A stretch of 64,000 nt of DNA, taken from contig NC_092864.1 in assembly GCF_032062135.1 (NCBI RefSeq), positions 20,880,478-20,944,477 of the forward strand. The letters run 5' to 3'. The position numbers were made by a program, and so were the translations under genes. The notes under the pieces are model-generated. The model was given only the letters and a program-made list of their open reading frames with translations, was not told the DNA's origin and ran no database searches. This document shows, in pieces, positions 52,201 through 61,906 of this stretch. Each line of letters starts with the position of its first letter. Positions within the stretch are counted from its first letter, which is position 1. The DNA comes from Pyxicephalus adspersus. Its lineage: Eukaryota > Chordata > Amphibia > Anura > Pyxicephalidae.

Positions 52201-55200
52201 CAAGTCTTGCATGACCATTTAATCTCCTTAGTTAATTTTGAGTTTAATGAGCAGCCCCAGGGAGAAGGCAGACAGTGAGCTTTACAGAAGCAGCTAAGGG
52301 GTCATTTGTCACTTCCAAAGATTGAAAAACCCAGATTTTTTTAGCAGGATCATGGCAACAGTTATAACAATTATATAATGTGAATTCTTACTAAACTCCT
52401 ATGGCTGACAGACTTTCCTCTGAAGTGAGCCGAGTAGCTGTTTGCAGGAAAACTGATGTATTGTTTGGCTCTCTATAGCGTCAGTCATACAGAGTCACGA
52501 TCTAGAACAACTTTCTTAAAATGTATCTCCAGGCACATGTTCATTTTTGCATTTTTTTGTATAAAAATAGACATTACTGTTAATATAGACATAAGGAGTG
52601 CACACTCCTATTATGTACATGGGTTTGTCCCTTTTTTTCTGAATTTTACCTGGCAGTTCTTTTCTACATATCTCATTTCCTGCAGAGAGATGACAACGAT
52701 GCACGGATATTGCTGAAATTACAGCAAGATTGTCAGTCCCCAGCTCTCTGCTTTTTCATAATACAGCCCAGCTTCTCTTTTCCCAGCCTGCCCTAAGTGT
52801 TGCAAAAAGAAGAGCAGGGTAGGCTGGTCCAAGAAGAGGCAAAGGTGCAGGGTGCGCTCTCCTATGATATCCAGGCTCCATACATTCCCACTCGCCAGAC
52901 ACATAGGAAGAGGGTAAGGATGGGAGACTAAGTAGTCAGGTATAATGTAGCTGCATATTTTTGTTTTTTGAAAGGTCCTTCTGCTGAAAAAGTGTCAATG
53001 GTCTTGTAGCTCTATCAATCATTTTCATTGCAGATGTTGGTATCTTGCCAAGTACAGAGTTGGGTTATAAACCCAAAAATACTAAGAAATGGAGTATTTG
53101 TTCTTTTAGAACAAACAGAAAGAATATATTCATCCTTGGATACACTCTTATTTGTGTGTTACCTGTACATTTTTCCTGATTTTTGGTACTGGTAATGACA
53201 GAGACTTTGGGTATACCCAAGCATAGGGGTGGCATTTTGGCAGAAATGGGCAGCTCCTAATATGTCTTATCTTGTTTCAAATGCTAGAATGTGCATTAGA
53301 TGTGTTTTTATGTACATTTATTTTGTTTTCTTCTGCCTAGTTATTAGTACAAAAACCCTAGCAACAAATCAAAAATTAAAGCATTAAATTGCTTACAAAT
53401 TAGAGATTAGAAATTACAAATTAGAAATTAGAATTATGAAATGAAGGCTGTTTTCTGATTGGTTGGTCTGCCTCTACTGTTGTCTATAACATAATATGAA
53501 ATATGCCCAGCAGTGTGCAACTAAGAACACAATTGAGAAATGGTAATGTAGGCTATCCCTTTTTTCCACCAGGCACTTTTTTCTGCCAGTGTCAGAGTTT
53601 AGTATCAATGCCCTCTGTCCCCCCAGACAGGCAGGATGAATGGGTTCCATCCATTTCATTCCACCTTGGCTACACTGTACAGGTTACCACGATAATTAAA
53701 CTTACTGAAGGAGGAGGTGACTCACGTCCAATGAGGGGGGTGTTCTCACAACGGGGATTCTGGAAGTTCGCATTCTGACTCCTGTAAAGGAAAAAAGTGC
53801 AAAGATTAAATGTCAGGCGCTGTAACCTACAGAAACCAAATTTCCAAAAAGCACATGGTTATAAATAATAATCAATAAATGTACTTGCTCGCTTGCCTTA
53901 ACTATAATATGTCAGAAATTCAGAGACAATCTGTGACAATCATAACAACTTCCTGTGTAATCCTAAAAAGCAAAATTACCCCCTTTCTAATTTTTATCTT
54001 TGACCAGAGAACCGTTATGGGCATGTTAAGAAAAACTTAACAGTTGGTGCATTGATTAATGTGCCACATTTACATTAAAGTAGCAAATAGAAGCTCCCTT
54101 CACCTTGTATAGAGTAAACTGTTGGCATATTTGGAAGTAGCTTGGCATTCACTTTCTATGGCAGCTGCCATCGCTATGACTAATCAGGTCATAGTCAAAG
54201 TCATGTTTAATAGTGAATATCAGTGGTGTTTGTCTTTAGATCATTTTAAAGGGGTGGTCAGATCTCATTAGGTAAGCCAGGGGGGGGGGGGGGTCCATGG
54301 GTCCTTACAGTAATTATTGGAGCCATCAAGTATGGGCATGGCCATATGCATAATGAAGAACCATCCATAACACTTTTAGAAGAAGGGCAGCTTCACATGG
54401 TGGAGACCGAGAACAAAAGGTCTGACCAGATGAATGGAACAAAGTGAGGGGTTCTATATTCATTAAAAGACAACTTGTACCAAAGGTTTCATTGTCCTTT
54501 ACAGCCCAATTAATATGAAGCTAAATACATTCAAAGTGCATTAAAATAAAAAAGTGCTTCAAGTCTTGCAGTGCCTTGTCTTTAGAATGCAACCACAGAC
54601 AGAGTGCAAAGGTCCTGTTTCCCTTTGAATGCAGTAATAAATGGAAGCAGTGGTCCCTCTGCAATGTCCAACATGTCCCCCACTAAGTCATAGCTAGGGT
54701 GCTCCGATCAGCAGGGAGCATGAACAGTACTGATTGAAGATCTAATGGGGGGTGTCAGACCTCTGCAAAGGGAGCACTGCTTCCACACAGAGCAATGGTC
54801 CCCATTGGTATAATGTCATTAGGGAACAGACTTTACTATCCATTATTGTCATGTAAGAAAAGAAGGCCAACTGTCCAAATCTGATATTCCATTTAGCCAA
54901 AAAGAATGACAGCTAACAGAATACCAGAGTGCAAAAACAAAATATATAACCATCATTACATTTCAATTGTTAATATTTGTGCCAATAACACCACAGCATG
55001 AAATAACTTACATGTACTCTGTCACAGGGGCATTGCTGACTGTGTGTGCAGCGGCGGGGATGCTGGTTTCACTGCCATAGCTGCTCCCACAGCTGTAAAG
55101 ACTGGGCATGTGCACCCTGTACAGGTTGTCATGAGTCTGTCGTGTCCCCGGGGTGGTGGCCTCCTCATCCCCCTCGTCATAGCTGCCCCTAGCAGGTAGA

Positions 55201-58200
55201 GATAAGTTACTTGAACGGCAAAGACAATTAATAAAAAATCACAAAGCAAACCATAAAGCAAAAAATAAAAAAAGTCAGAAGAGCGATATAGGAGCTCCAA
55301 TCTATCTCATTATTTTCCTTGTTTTGATAGAAGATTAATCATGGACCTTAAACAAGCATGACGACACGGCTGTATCTGACTGCAAGTCTTTGGAGTGAGA
55401 TTTAGTGTTGTCACTACTGTACTGCTTGCTGTTCTCCATGCTGGAGGCTCAGACATGGGGAAGCAAAGCCCTGACTCCACCAAGATGGCCATATTCACAT
55501 ACTACATAACAAAGAATTGTTACTAGTAATGAAGAAAAAAATCAGCTGCAGGGTTACCAGCAGCATTAGTGGCTACTAGTCATTTGCCTCCTGCTTGCCT
55601 TTATTTGGACACAGCATTCAGAGTTGGTTCCTTCTTTTAAGAAGCTTCTATCCTGACCAGTACCTTTGAAGGTACAACTTTACTCTTAGGTATATGGTAT
55701 TATTGTAGGCATTCCAAGGAGCCATTCCAAATACCAACCTTTGAAGATATGCACTATCATATACTACACAAAATGAAGAATTGTCCTTATAGGTAGGTGA
55801 CCCTTGAATGATGCAGAGTGAAAAATAAGGGATTTTGGTCAACTAATTCACAGATGACTGAGGAAACCAAAGTCACAGAAGAGAGTATCACTTTTAAAAT
55901 AAGAGAAGAAAGAACTCTTATGTATTGTCAAAATAACTCCATGTATATCTTCCATCTATGCCGTGACCAGCAGTATTGATTATTAAAAACTGCAAATAAT
56001 ACTGTAAAACAGTGATGGTAAAATATTATGGATTCCTAAAATATCTGTTTATCTGAAATGCAACAAATGTATTGCCAGTACCTACATAAAAGCTTTAAAG
56101 TTGTGGAATTAGTGTAATAAACTGTCCTATTGGTTGAGTTGGTAAAGTCAAAGCATATTGACATAGTATATTTCAGATGTTATTTTAAAGCAGATAAGTT
56201 AGACAAATCTAACTGTAACCAAAATAAAAAAAATGTAAAATAATGGTGGAAAATGTATTTTAATATAAGAAATCATATCACATTTGTTAGGGCAAATAGA
56301 TGCATGCTGTTTACAAAATAGCCACTAGGTGGCAGCAGCATTCCAACATGAAATGCTCATCCCTGCAAATTCCATTATCCTGTGCACAGCAGTGATACAA
56401 ATACACAAAATATATCATAGGAATGCTTACAAAACAGTCAAAATGTTTAAATATTATAATTTAAAGTAATTTAATTGTTACATTTTGCAAAACACAGATG
56501 ATACAGATCCCAAATATTTTAGTTATTCAAGTTATGCAGATCTTTTGCTCAAAGGTTGAAAAAAATGCAGAATATTCCAAGCTTTTACGCTAAACTAAAT
56601 ATGAATGTTCCCCTTAAAGGAAAACTCCCTTTTCTACTAAACCAGTACAATTGTGAAAGCACTGGGCTTATTTTGCTTATATAGAATTTGGGGTGGACAT
56701 TTCCCCTTGTCACAGACATAACAGACTGTAAAATGAACTGCTGGCCAATCTCTTTAAATCTGTTTGAGAGCAGGAACTGGAGTCTGAAAATAACATTTTT
56801 GAGTGTCTGGCTTAATTTTTATTTTAAGCTGAAGGCAAATAGCTGAATACAGTGAGACATATAGGAGCTAGTTTTTCCTGCCAAATGAATTGCAGATCTG
56901 CCGGTTTGGGGCTAAGTAATCAAGGAAGAAAATCTGCCTTTGATCTGTGATTAGGTAAAGAAGGAGCAGAGGCAAACTGATAGGGTTATCTTTAAAAATG
57001 TGGCTTTAAAGGGAACAAGTTTTCCCATTTAAAAAAATATAAGATACCCCAGTATTGAAGATTTTTCTTGGATGTAATCTTTTGATTGGAGGTAAGTAAA
57101 AGATATAAAATTGTTCGTCCTTGCCTGCCTGCTATTCAAAGATCATGCAATGACAATTTAAACTCAGATTTTATTCCCAGGCTCCTGAATCTGTAGCTGC
57201 AGGGAAGTCGCTAATCACTTTCTAAATACTGGGGATTTCAAAGCAGGGGAAAAAGACTTTGGTAATAGACCCCCATGCATGGATCCTAATGGAGTTCTAC
57301 TTTTTTGTTCCCAGTAATACCCCCTATTCCGCCCCACAGACAAACACACAATCACACATACAGTACAAGAATAAAAAAAGTTACTCACATACCTCCTCTG
57401 CTGCCAGGTATGGGGCACACTGCATACGATGGAGCTGAACATCAGGGCGGTTACAAAGGAGAACAGGACCAGGTATATGAGCCCCTCCACTCCATCATAA
57501 CAGAAACCGGTGAGAGACTGGACATAGTCCTGGAAGGATAAAACAAATAATACATCTCAGTATCTATGTGTCAGAGCCCCGAAGATAAAGGATATGTAAA
57601 CTCAAAACAAAAATGTAATATTCTATCTTACCAAAACCTAGGTAGGGTGGCTGCATCAGTTTTTATTTACCGGGCTACAAACATTTTCAGCAAGTACAGA
57701 ACATATTGATCCTAGTGGAAATGCCATGTCCTGATCACATCCTGCAAACTCAACTAAACAATGCTATCTTCCTTTTTTAACTACTAATTCTCCCACACCC
57801 TAAGTGAAGGGGATGAAGGGAGGAAGACGTGTTTGAAATACTGTCTAAATATGACAATCATTGTTACCTCCACAGATAGAGTGAATGTAACTCTCCAGGA
57901 AAGGAATTGTGTTCATTGCAGGACTACCAAGTAAAAATAAAAGAAGCCATGTCTCAAAGGAGACATTTAGTGCAATCACCACACCTAAGGACAGGTAAGC
58001 TGCAATGGATATTAGGGAGGGGGATAGATTTATTATATTTATAGGGGAGAGTTCCTTGTGAAGATCATATAAACAGATTGCCAAATATGCTCAGGATTCT
58101 TTGCTCCAAACCCCAGTGTTCACTTTCTGCATAGCAGATAATTGGTGGCACTCATCAATCACATAGCTATTGAATGGCCAGCCCTTGTCAATGTGGCCTG

Positions 58201-61200
58201 ATGGCTACTTACCAAGTGCAGCCCTCTGCAGTCCACCAGAGCTGTGAGATGTTGCAGATTAATCTCTGTGGAGTTCAGAACTCCCTGAATGTTGATAAGT
58301 TTATCCTGTAACCAATACAAGCAAAAGCTGGGTTAGGATGCCATTTTTTTTTTTTACCTTGACATATACAATCTTTAGGTATGAACAAAATAACAAAATA
58401 ATCATCACCATATCCCCCCCAAAACTCCATCCCATCATTCTCATTGATTTAGGGGTAAGCCCTTACTTTTTACCATGGGACATCCCTTGAAATAACCCTC
58501 AGATCTTAGGAAACCCGTTCTATAATTACCATACCCACCGCTTATAGTACATTGATGTGGTGGTCAGTGAGAATAATGCCTTGCCATTTGGAACTCCAAG
58601 TAAGCTCAGGAGAAACCTTGGTTGAGAAACACTGCCTTTGTCCTAGGGTTAGCTATGGTTGAGTAAGTGCTTGCCACTAGGGTTAGCTATGGTTGATGGG
58701 ATGGGTTGGTTTTCAGATAACCACAACATTTCTTGATGTGAACAAAGCCTAATGAATGCTCAAAAGCTTTCAATTCAAGCCAAACCCTGACCTATTCAAG
58801 CCTGTATCTGACCTAACTAAACCAATTTGTAATGAACCATGTCTACCCATGCAACTGCCCTGTCCCCCATGCATAGACTTCACTATACTCACATGATACC
58901 AACAAAGTTTTGCTTTTGGCTGCCCAATATTCTCTATAGTCAGTGGTGGATCAATCCACTGCTTGGCAACCTACTGACAAGTCTGGGTTTGTACATAGGG
59001 CTATGGTATGGGAAGAGTATAAACACAGAGCACTAGCTCTACGGGAGGACAGCTAAAAGAACCTACATGATGTTGTAAAGGCTGACCAGATCATTGTGTC
59101 GTGCCAAAAAAAGGATACACCAAACTGACTTCAATTCTTAACTTTCAGATCTTAGAAGAAATATACTTCCTATATTAAGCTGAACTAGATTGATTACAAA
59201 GCTATTTGGTGATATCTACTTACCAGAGACTTGGGGTAGTCTTTAACTGCAGAACGCAAGAGATCTAGAACCTCATCCTGCATCTCCACCAGAGCTTTGT
59301 GACCACTTGACAATATCTAAGAGATGCACAAGAGAAACAATTAATTGGCATCACTTCTGGTCCATTTTGAGCCCATCCTGTATACATTTCAACTGCATTA
59401 ATACATGTGAGTACGGTATTCACTGGTAAGAATAAAAGCGTTGGTGGAATGCTTGAGTTGTCCATTGTTCATACTCTTATGCAAGGCAAGGGCTATGCAA
59501 TTTCCTCTGTATGGTATGTTTGATCGAAATAATCATAAATATGATCAATTTAAAATGATCCAATTGGATAGTCCTGGTGGGAGAAGCCAGCGGGCAGCAG
59601 TACTTCTTCTATTCCCAACTAGGGACTCTCATCCTTAATGCATGAAGTGAGCTGCCTTGTTAGAGGTGTTACGGATATCCCAAAATACCCTGATGAGTTA
59701 ATGTCTGGAGGAGTGGGCATTCTTGTACATGATGCATTTGCATGCAAACAGCTGTAGGTAACACAAACATACAATGCTGAGCTGCCATGTTAAAAGACTC
59801 AATATTCGAACAGACCAGAGACAGTCAGGCTGGAGAAGAAAAGGCTATAAATGCTAATGGTTGTCCTCCAGACCAGTAATGAGTTGGGCTCTATATGATT
59901 TGCACAAGAGTAATTTACAGCAGAGGAGCCAGAACAACTTTACAACACTGACCGTAAAGCTGGAACTCAGCTTTAAGTTTTGTTTTTCACATAGGACATT
60001 ATTTCTTTAGTCCATAAATATGGTGAACAAAGTCAATATAAAATCCCCACAGTAGCTAATGTGCACAGAAGTATAATTTATAGAGCTTTTTCTGGAAATG
60101 GACATCCTCCAGCTTTTGTCAGTAACCGGCTTGTACATAATGCTTGACATTTTTGCAATGTACGCACACAGTAATGTTGCTTCTGTACGGCAGCCCTTGC
60201 TTAAATTAATACCGCCGACTTTTAAACTCTACATAGTAATTTTGTTTTTTTGTAAAGTTGGCCAAGTGTTCAGAAAACTCAGGGCTAGGGTAGTAATTTA
60301 AAATGTGTTTGTAGAAGGCCAGATAAGTAAAGTTACGTACATACATCAGATGATTCGTGACCAAGATGAAGGTCCTGTTGGAAAAATTCTAATGTTTACA
60401 GAGCTCCTCTGATTCAATTGGGAATGGGAACTATAGTTTATAATGCAAAGGTTGCATCTGAATTAGGCTTAGTATTAGGCCAATGTCATCCCCTTCACAA
60501 CAAATCTTAAACTGGGAGTGGAAAGGGCAGTGTTAAGCTGCGTACACACGTGCAAATTTTTGTCGTTGGAAAGGATCTTTCAGGATCCTTTCCAACAACA
60601 AAGGGCTGCACGATGCATGAACGGTGCTGTACATACAGCACCGTTCTGCTCTATGGAGAGGGGAGGGGGAGAACGACAGAGTGGCACCCTGCTGCGCGCT
60701 CTCTCCCTTCCCTTGCATTAGGATCGCTCATCGTTCGTGGATCTGCCAGGACGGATCCATGGATGATGAACGACGCCGACTGTACACACACCAGATTCTC
60801 GCCCGATATCTGGCCGATGCCGATTATCAGGCGAGAAAAATCTGACGTGTGTACGCAGCTTTAGGGTTCAATCAGGTGTCATGGAAGTGACCAGCAATCT
60901 GCTGATAAGATAGTACAGAAGGGAAAGCTTCCCAAGCTGCTGCTCCATTAATACCCAATCACAGGCTGTGACCTGTTGGGTCACCTATCTGGTACAGCTG
61001 TGTCTCAAGACTGGCCGCACGGAGATAACAAATCCTTTAGCAGGTAAAACAGCAATTTGTGAGCCTTTTGTGGTAATACTCCCCCATTTTTCTTACTGGT
61101 AATCAGTCAAAAGGCACAAAACACTGTATACACGTGTATAATATTCTGCTTTACCATTGTTTATTTCCCACTGAAAGCGATCACTATTCTAATCAGAATG

Positions 61201-61906
61201 GACATAACTTCCGATCACTTTACTGATTTACATAACTTCCGATACACGTACTGATCTTTAAATGCACTGGAAATAAACATAAGCATGTTGTACTAAGCCT
61301 AATGCCAAATGATCTGAGTTTTATTCCCAACAATAACACACTAAAAGGTCTATTTATAAAAATATTGAACGTTATATAGAAATACTGAACATTTACCCAA
61401 AATCTCTTAGATTGTAAGCTCTTCTGGTCCTCTACCCCTCTTTGCAACCCCTATTAAATGTATAGCACTGCATAATATGTTGGTGCTATATAAATACAGT
61501 TTATTATTAATAATAATTAACGTCACATAAAATTAAAAAAAAAAAATAAGCAAATCAAATTTTATTTATGTTTCATGCATTTTCTTCTTGAATCGAGTGT
61601 AAAAATGTGTGATTATTAGGTAATAGTTGAGTGAAAATATTTACAAATAGGGGAATGAATATAGGGAGTGTTTTTTATGGTACATTAGGTAATCAGGAAT
61701 GGCCACTTTCCATTCCTATAAATGAAAGCACAGCAGTGCCGCTCACTTTTCAGCCTGTGTGTCTTTTCGGATTCAATTCTGAATTTTTAGCTCTTTTGAT
61801 TGTATTTTCAGACCTGAATAGCAATAAGATTATAAAAATGTAAAATGTACCTGCTGAAAAGGATTTGTCGATCCGGAATTACAGGAGAGATAGTAGTTTA
61901 AAATAT
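42793..61906 (-). CDS. ttyh3: tweety homologue 3, last seven coding exons (5' partial)
   Basis: Tweety proteins are dimeric multi-pass plasma-membrane proteins, described as Ca2+- or volume-linked anion channels, although recent structures question a pore. Exons in gene order are 61851-61906, 59224-59316, 58213-58305, 57393-57529, 55012-55188, 53706-53781 and 42793-42858. They join in frame into 232 complete residues plus stop, and all boundaries are GT-AG. Visible: the extracellular part ILNYYLSCNSGSTNPFQQ, an N-S-T sequon in GVLNSTEINLQHLTALVDC, the last transmembrane helix GLIYLVLFSFVTALMFSSIV, and the cytoplasmic tail with SLYSCGSSYGSETSIPAAAH, NTPLIGRESPPPSYTSSM and AKYLAT. The tail matches TTYH3 rather than TTYH1 or TTYH2. 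Human TTYH3 is 523 residues, so over half of the protein is encoded beyond 64000. No frame damage. Confidence 0.97.
49236..49277. repeat. TA microsatellite
   Basis: Pure TA dinucleotide run of about 20 units within the last ttyh3 intron. Confidence 0.95.
51085..51716 (+). repeat. dispersed repeat split by a SINE
   Basis: Outer parts (51085-51235 and 51581-51716) match the continuous copy at 15453-15699 in the same order, including agctcaccacccaccaa and ggtaaatatgtgccat on the right side. The middle 345 bases are the SINE described separately. Family unknown. Confidence 0.65.
51236..51580 (+). mobile_element. tRNA-headed SINE with LINE-type tail
   Basis: The head gcagcacagtggctcagggg and ttagcacttcgg resembles an A box (tggctcaggggttagc), followed by ggttcgaatc, an exact B-box-type word at about 51287. 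The body carries ttctccccgtgtctgcgtgg and gtttcctccgggtact blocks known from widespread fish and frog repeats. The 3' end attgtgagcccctttgaggg, then cagcgctgcgtgatatgatg and gcgctatataaat, is followed by TAA units. The end matches the LINE tails elsewhere in the window. A diverged copy lies at 13241-13490 on the minus strand. Confidence 0.8.
53394..53434. repeat. short degenerate tandem repeat
   Basis: Repeats of aaattaga/aaattaca units of 7-9 bases, about five in number, in the last ttyh3 intron, 270 bp from the exon at 53706-53781. Confidence 0.7.
53706..53781 (-). CDS. ttyh3: ttyh3 cytoplasmic-tail exon
   Basis: 76 bp between tttcctttacag and gtaagt. It completes the Met codon and encodes SQNANFQNPRCENTPLIGRE-SPPPS, ending on a codon boundary. 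It supplies the P-P-S part of the PPxY motif. Confidence 0.97.
53782..55011 (-). other. ttyh3: ttyh3 intron
   Basis: 1230 bp. It contains a G run at about 54281-54293 and an inverted-repeat element at 54643-54784. Confidence 0.9.
54643..54784. mobile_element. short inverted-repeat element in ttyh3 intron
   Basis: Left arm ggaagcagtggtccctctgc (54643-54662) pairs with right arm gcaaagggagcactgcttcc (54765-54784) with two mismatches. The interior also pairs loosely (tgtcccccac against ggggggtgtc). The size and near-palindromic layout suggest a MITE. No clear target duplication was seen. Confidence 0.55.
55012..55188 (-). CDS. ttyh3: ttyh3 cytoplasmic-tail exon
   Basis: 177 bp between tctacctgctag and gtaagt. 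It encodes GSYDEGDEEATTPGTRQTHD, then NLYRVHMPSLYSCGSSYGSE and TSIPAAAHTVSNAPVTEY plus two bases of Met. The acidic start is less conserved than the rest; the VHMPSLYSCGSSYGSETSIP block is near identical to mammals. Confidence 0.97.
55189..57392 (-). other. ttyh3: ttyh3 intron
   Basis: 2204 bp. The part at 56730-57010 is of mixed composition without repeat words and could be conserved non-coding sequence; the rest is A/T-rich. No further exon found. Confidence 0.9.
57393..57529 (-). CDS. ttyh3: ttyh3 last transmembrane helix exon
   Basis: 137 bp between ttatccttccag and gtatgt. It encodes DYVQSLTGFCYDGVEGLIYL, then VLFSFVTALMFSSIVCSVPH and TWQQR plus two bases. The hydrophobic run from GLIYL to IVCSV is the last membrane span. 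The following TWQQRR is the start of the cytoplasmic tail. Confidence 0.98.
57530..58212 (-). other. ttyh3: ttyh3 intron
   Basis: 683 bp. A 79-codon hydrophobic open frame on the minus strand (57845-58084) has no splice framework and no family signature, so I treat it as intronic. Confidence 0.9.
58213..58305 (-). CDS. ttyh3: ttyh3 extracellular exon with N-glycosylation sequon
   Basis: 93 bp between tattggttacag and gtaagt, phase 0 at both ends. It encodes DKLINIQGVLNSTEINLQHL-TALVDCRGLHL. N-S-T matches the N-G-T sequon position of human TTYH3. The first residues differ from mammals, as is usual in this loop. Confidence 0.96.
58306..59223 (-). other. ttyh3: ttyh3 intron
   Basis: 918 bp. 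It contains a 20-base direct repeat (ctagggttagctatggttga at 58643-58662 and 58677-58696), a partial tandem duplication with a 34-bp period. Confidence 0.9.
59224..59316 (-). CDS. ttyh3: ttyh3 extracellular exon
   Basis: 93 bp between atctcttag and gtaagt, phase 0 at both ends. It encodes ILSSGHKALVEMQDEVLDLL-RSAVKDYPKSL. GHKALVEMQD is the conserved part; the second half varies among tweety proteins. Confidence 0.95.
60504..61010 (+). repeat. dispersed repeat split by a MITE
   Basis: Outer parts (60504-60536 and 60860-61010) match 62497-62717 in order: gggagtggaaagggcag, then aggtgtcatggaagtgacca, gggaaagcttcccaagctgctgctcc (in part), aatacccaatcacaggctgt and gttgggtcacctatctg. The other copy has an extra block of about 45 bases before the last word. 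Family unknown. Confidence 0.6.
60537..60859. mobile_element. MITE with gctgcgtacacacg ends, 323 bp
   Basis: Left end gctgcgtacacacgtgcaaa and right end gacgtgtgtacgcagc are inverted repeats of about 15 bases. Flanks are ttaa on the left and ttta on the right, near the TTAA duplication typical of piggyBac-type elements. It has an inner palindrome (gttggaaaggatc with gatcctttccaac) and CpG-rich content. No transposase frame. Confidence 0.75.
61405..61520 (+). repeat. LINE-type 3' tail fragment
   Basis: Runs from agattgtaagctcttctggt through ctttgcaacccctattaaat and gcactgcataatatgttggt to gctatataaatacagt and TTA/TAA units. This is the fullest of the tail copies in the window. Confidence 0.7.
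61851..61906 (-). CDS. ttyh3: ttyh3 extracellular exon
   Basis: 56 bp between tttttag and gtacat. It completes an Asp codon and encodes ILNYYLSCNSGSTNPFQQ, the counterpart of the ILQYYLACS...NPFQQ stretch of human TTYH3. The short size agrees with the family's exon layout. It is the most 5' ttyh3 exon I can find in the window. Confidence 0.93.

Larger units (their letters stand above)
42859..53705 (-). other. ttyh3: ttyh3 last intron, 10.8 kb
   Basis: Donor gtaagt at the right, acceptor tctag at the left. It holds a TA array (about 49236-49277), an 18-bp tandem pair (49007-49040), a dispersed repeat split by a SINE (51085-51716) and an AAATTAGA-type run (53394-53434). The open frame at 45752-46027 has no recognisable signature. 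No further exon that I can support. Confidence 0.85.
59317..61850 (-). other. ttyh3: ttyh3 intron
   Basis: 2534 bp. It carries a dispersed repeat split by a MITE (60504-61010) and a LINE-type tail (61405-61520). No further exon found. Confidence 0.9.

Noticed and set aside
57845..58084. Hydrophobic 79-codon minus-strand frame between two ttyh3 exons.
   Set aside because: The flanking exons join in frame without it and match the family; it lacks a fitting acceptor and donor.
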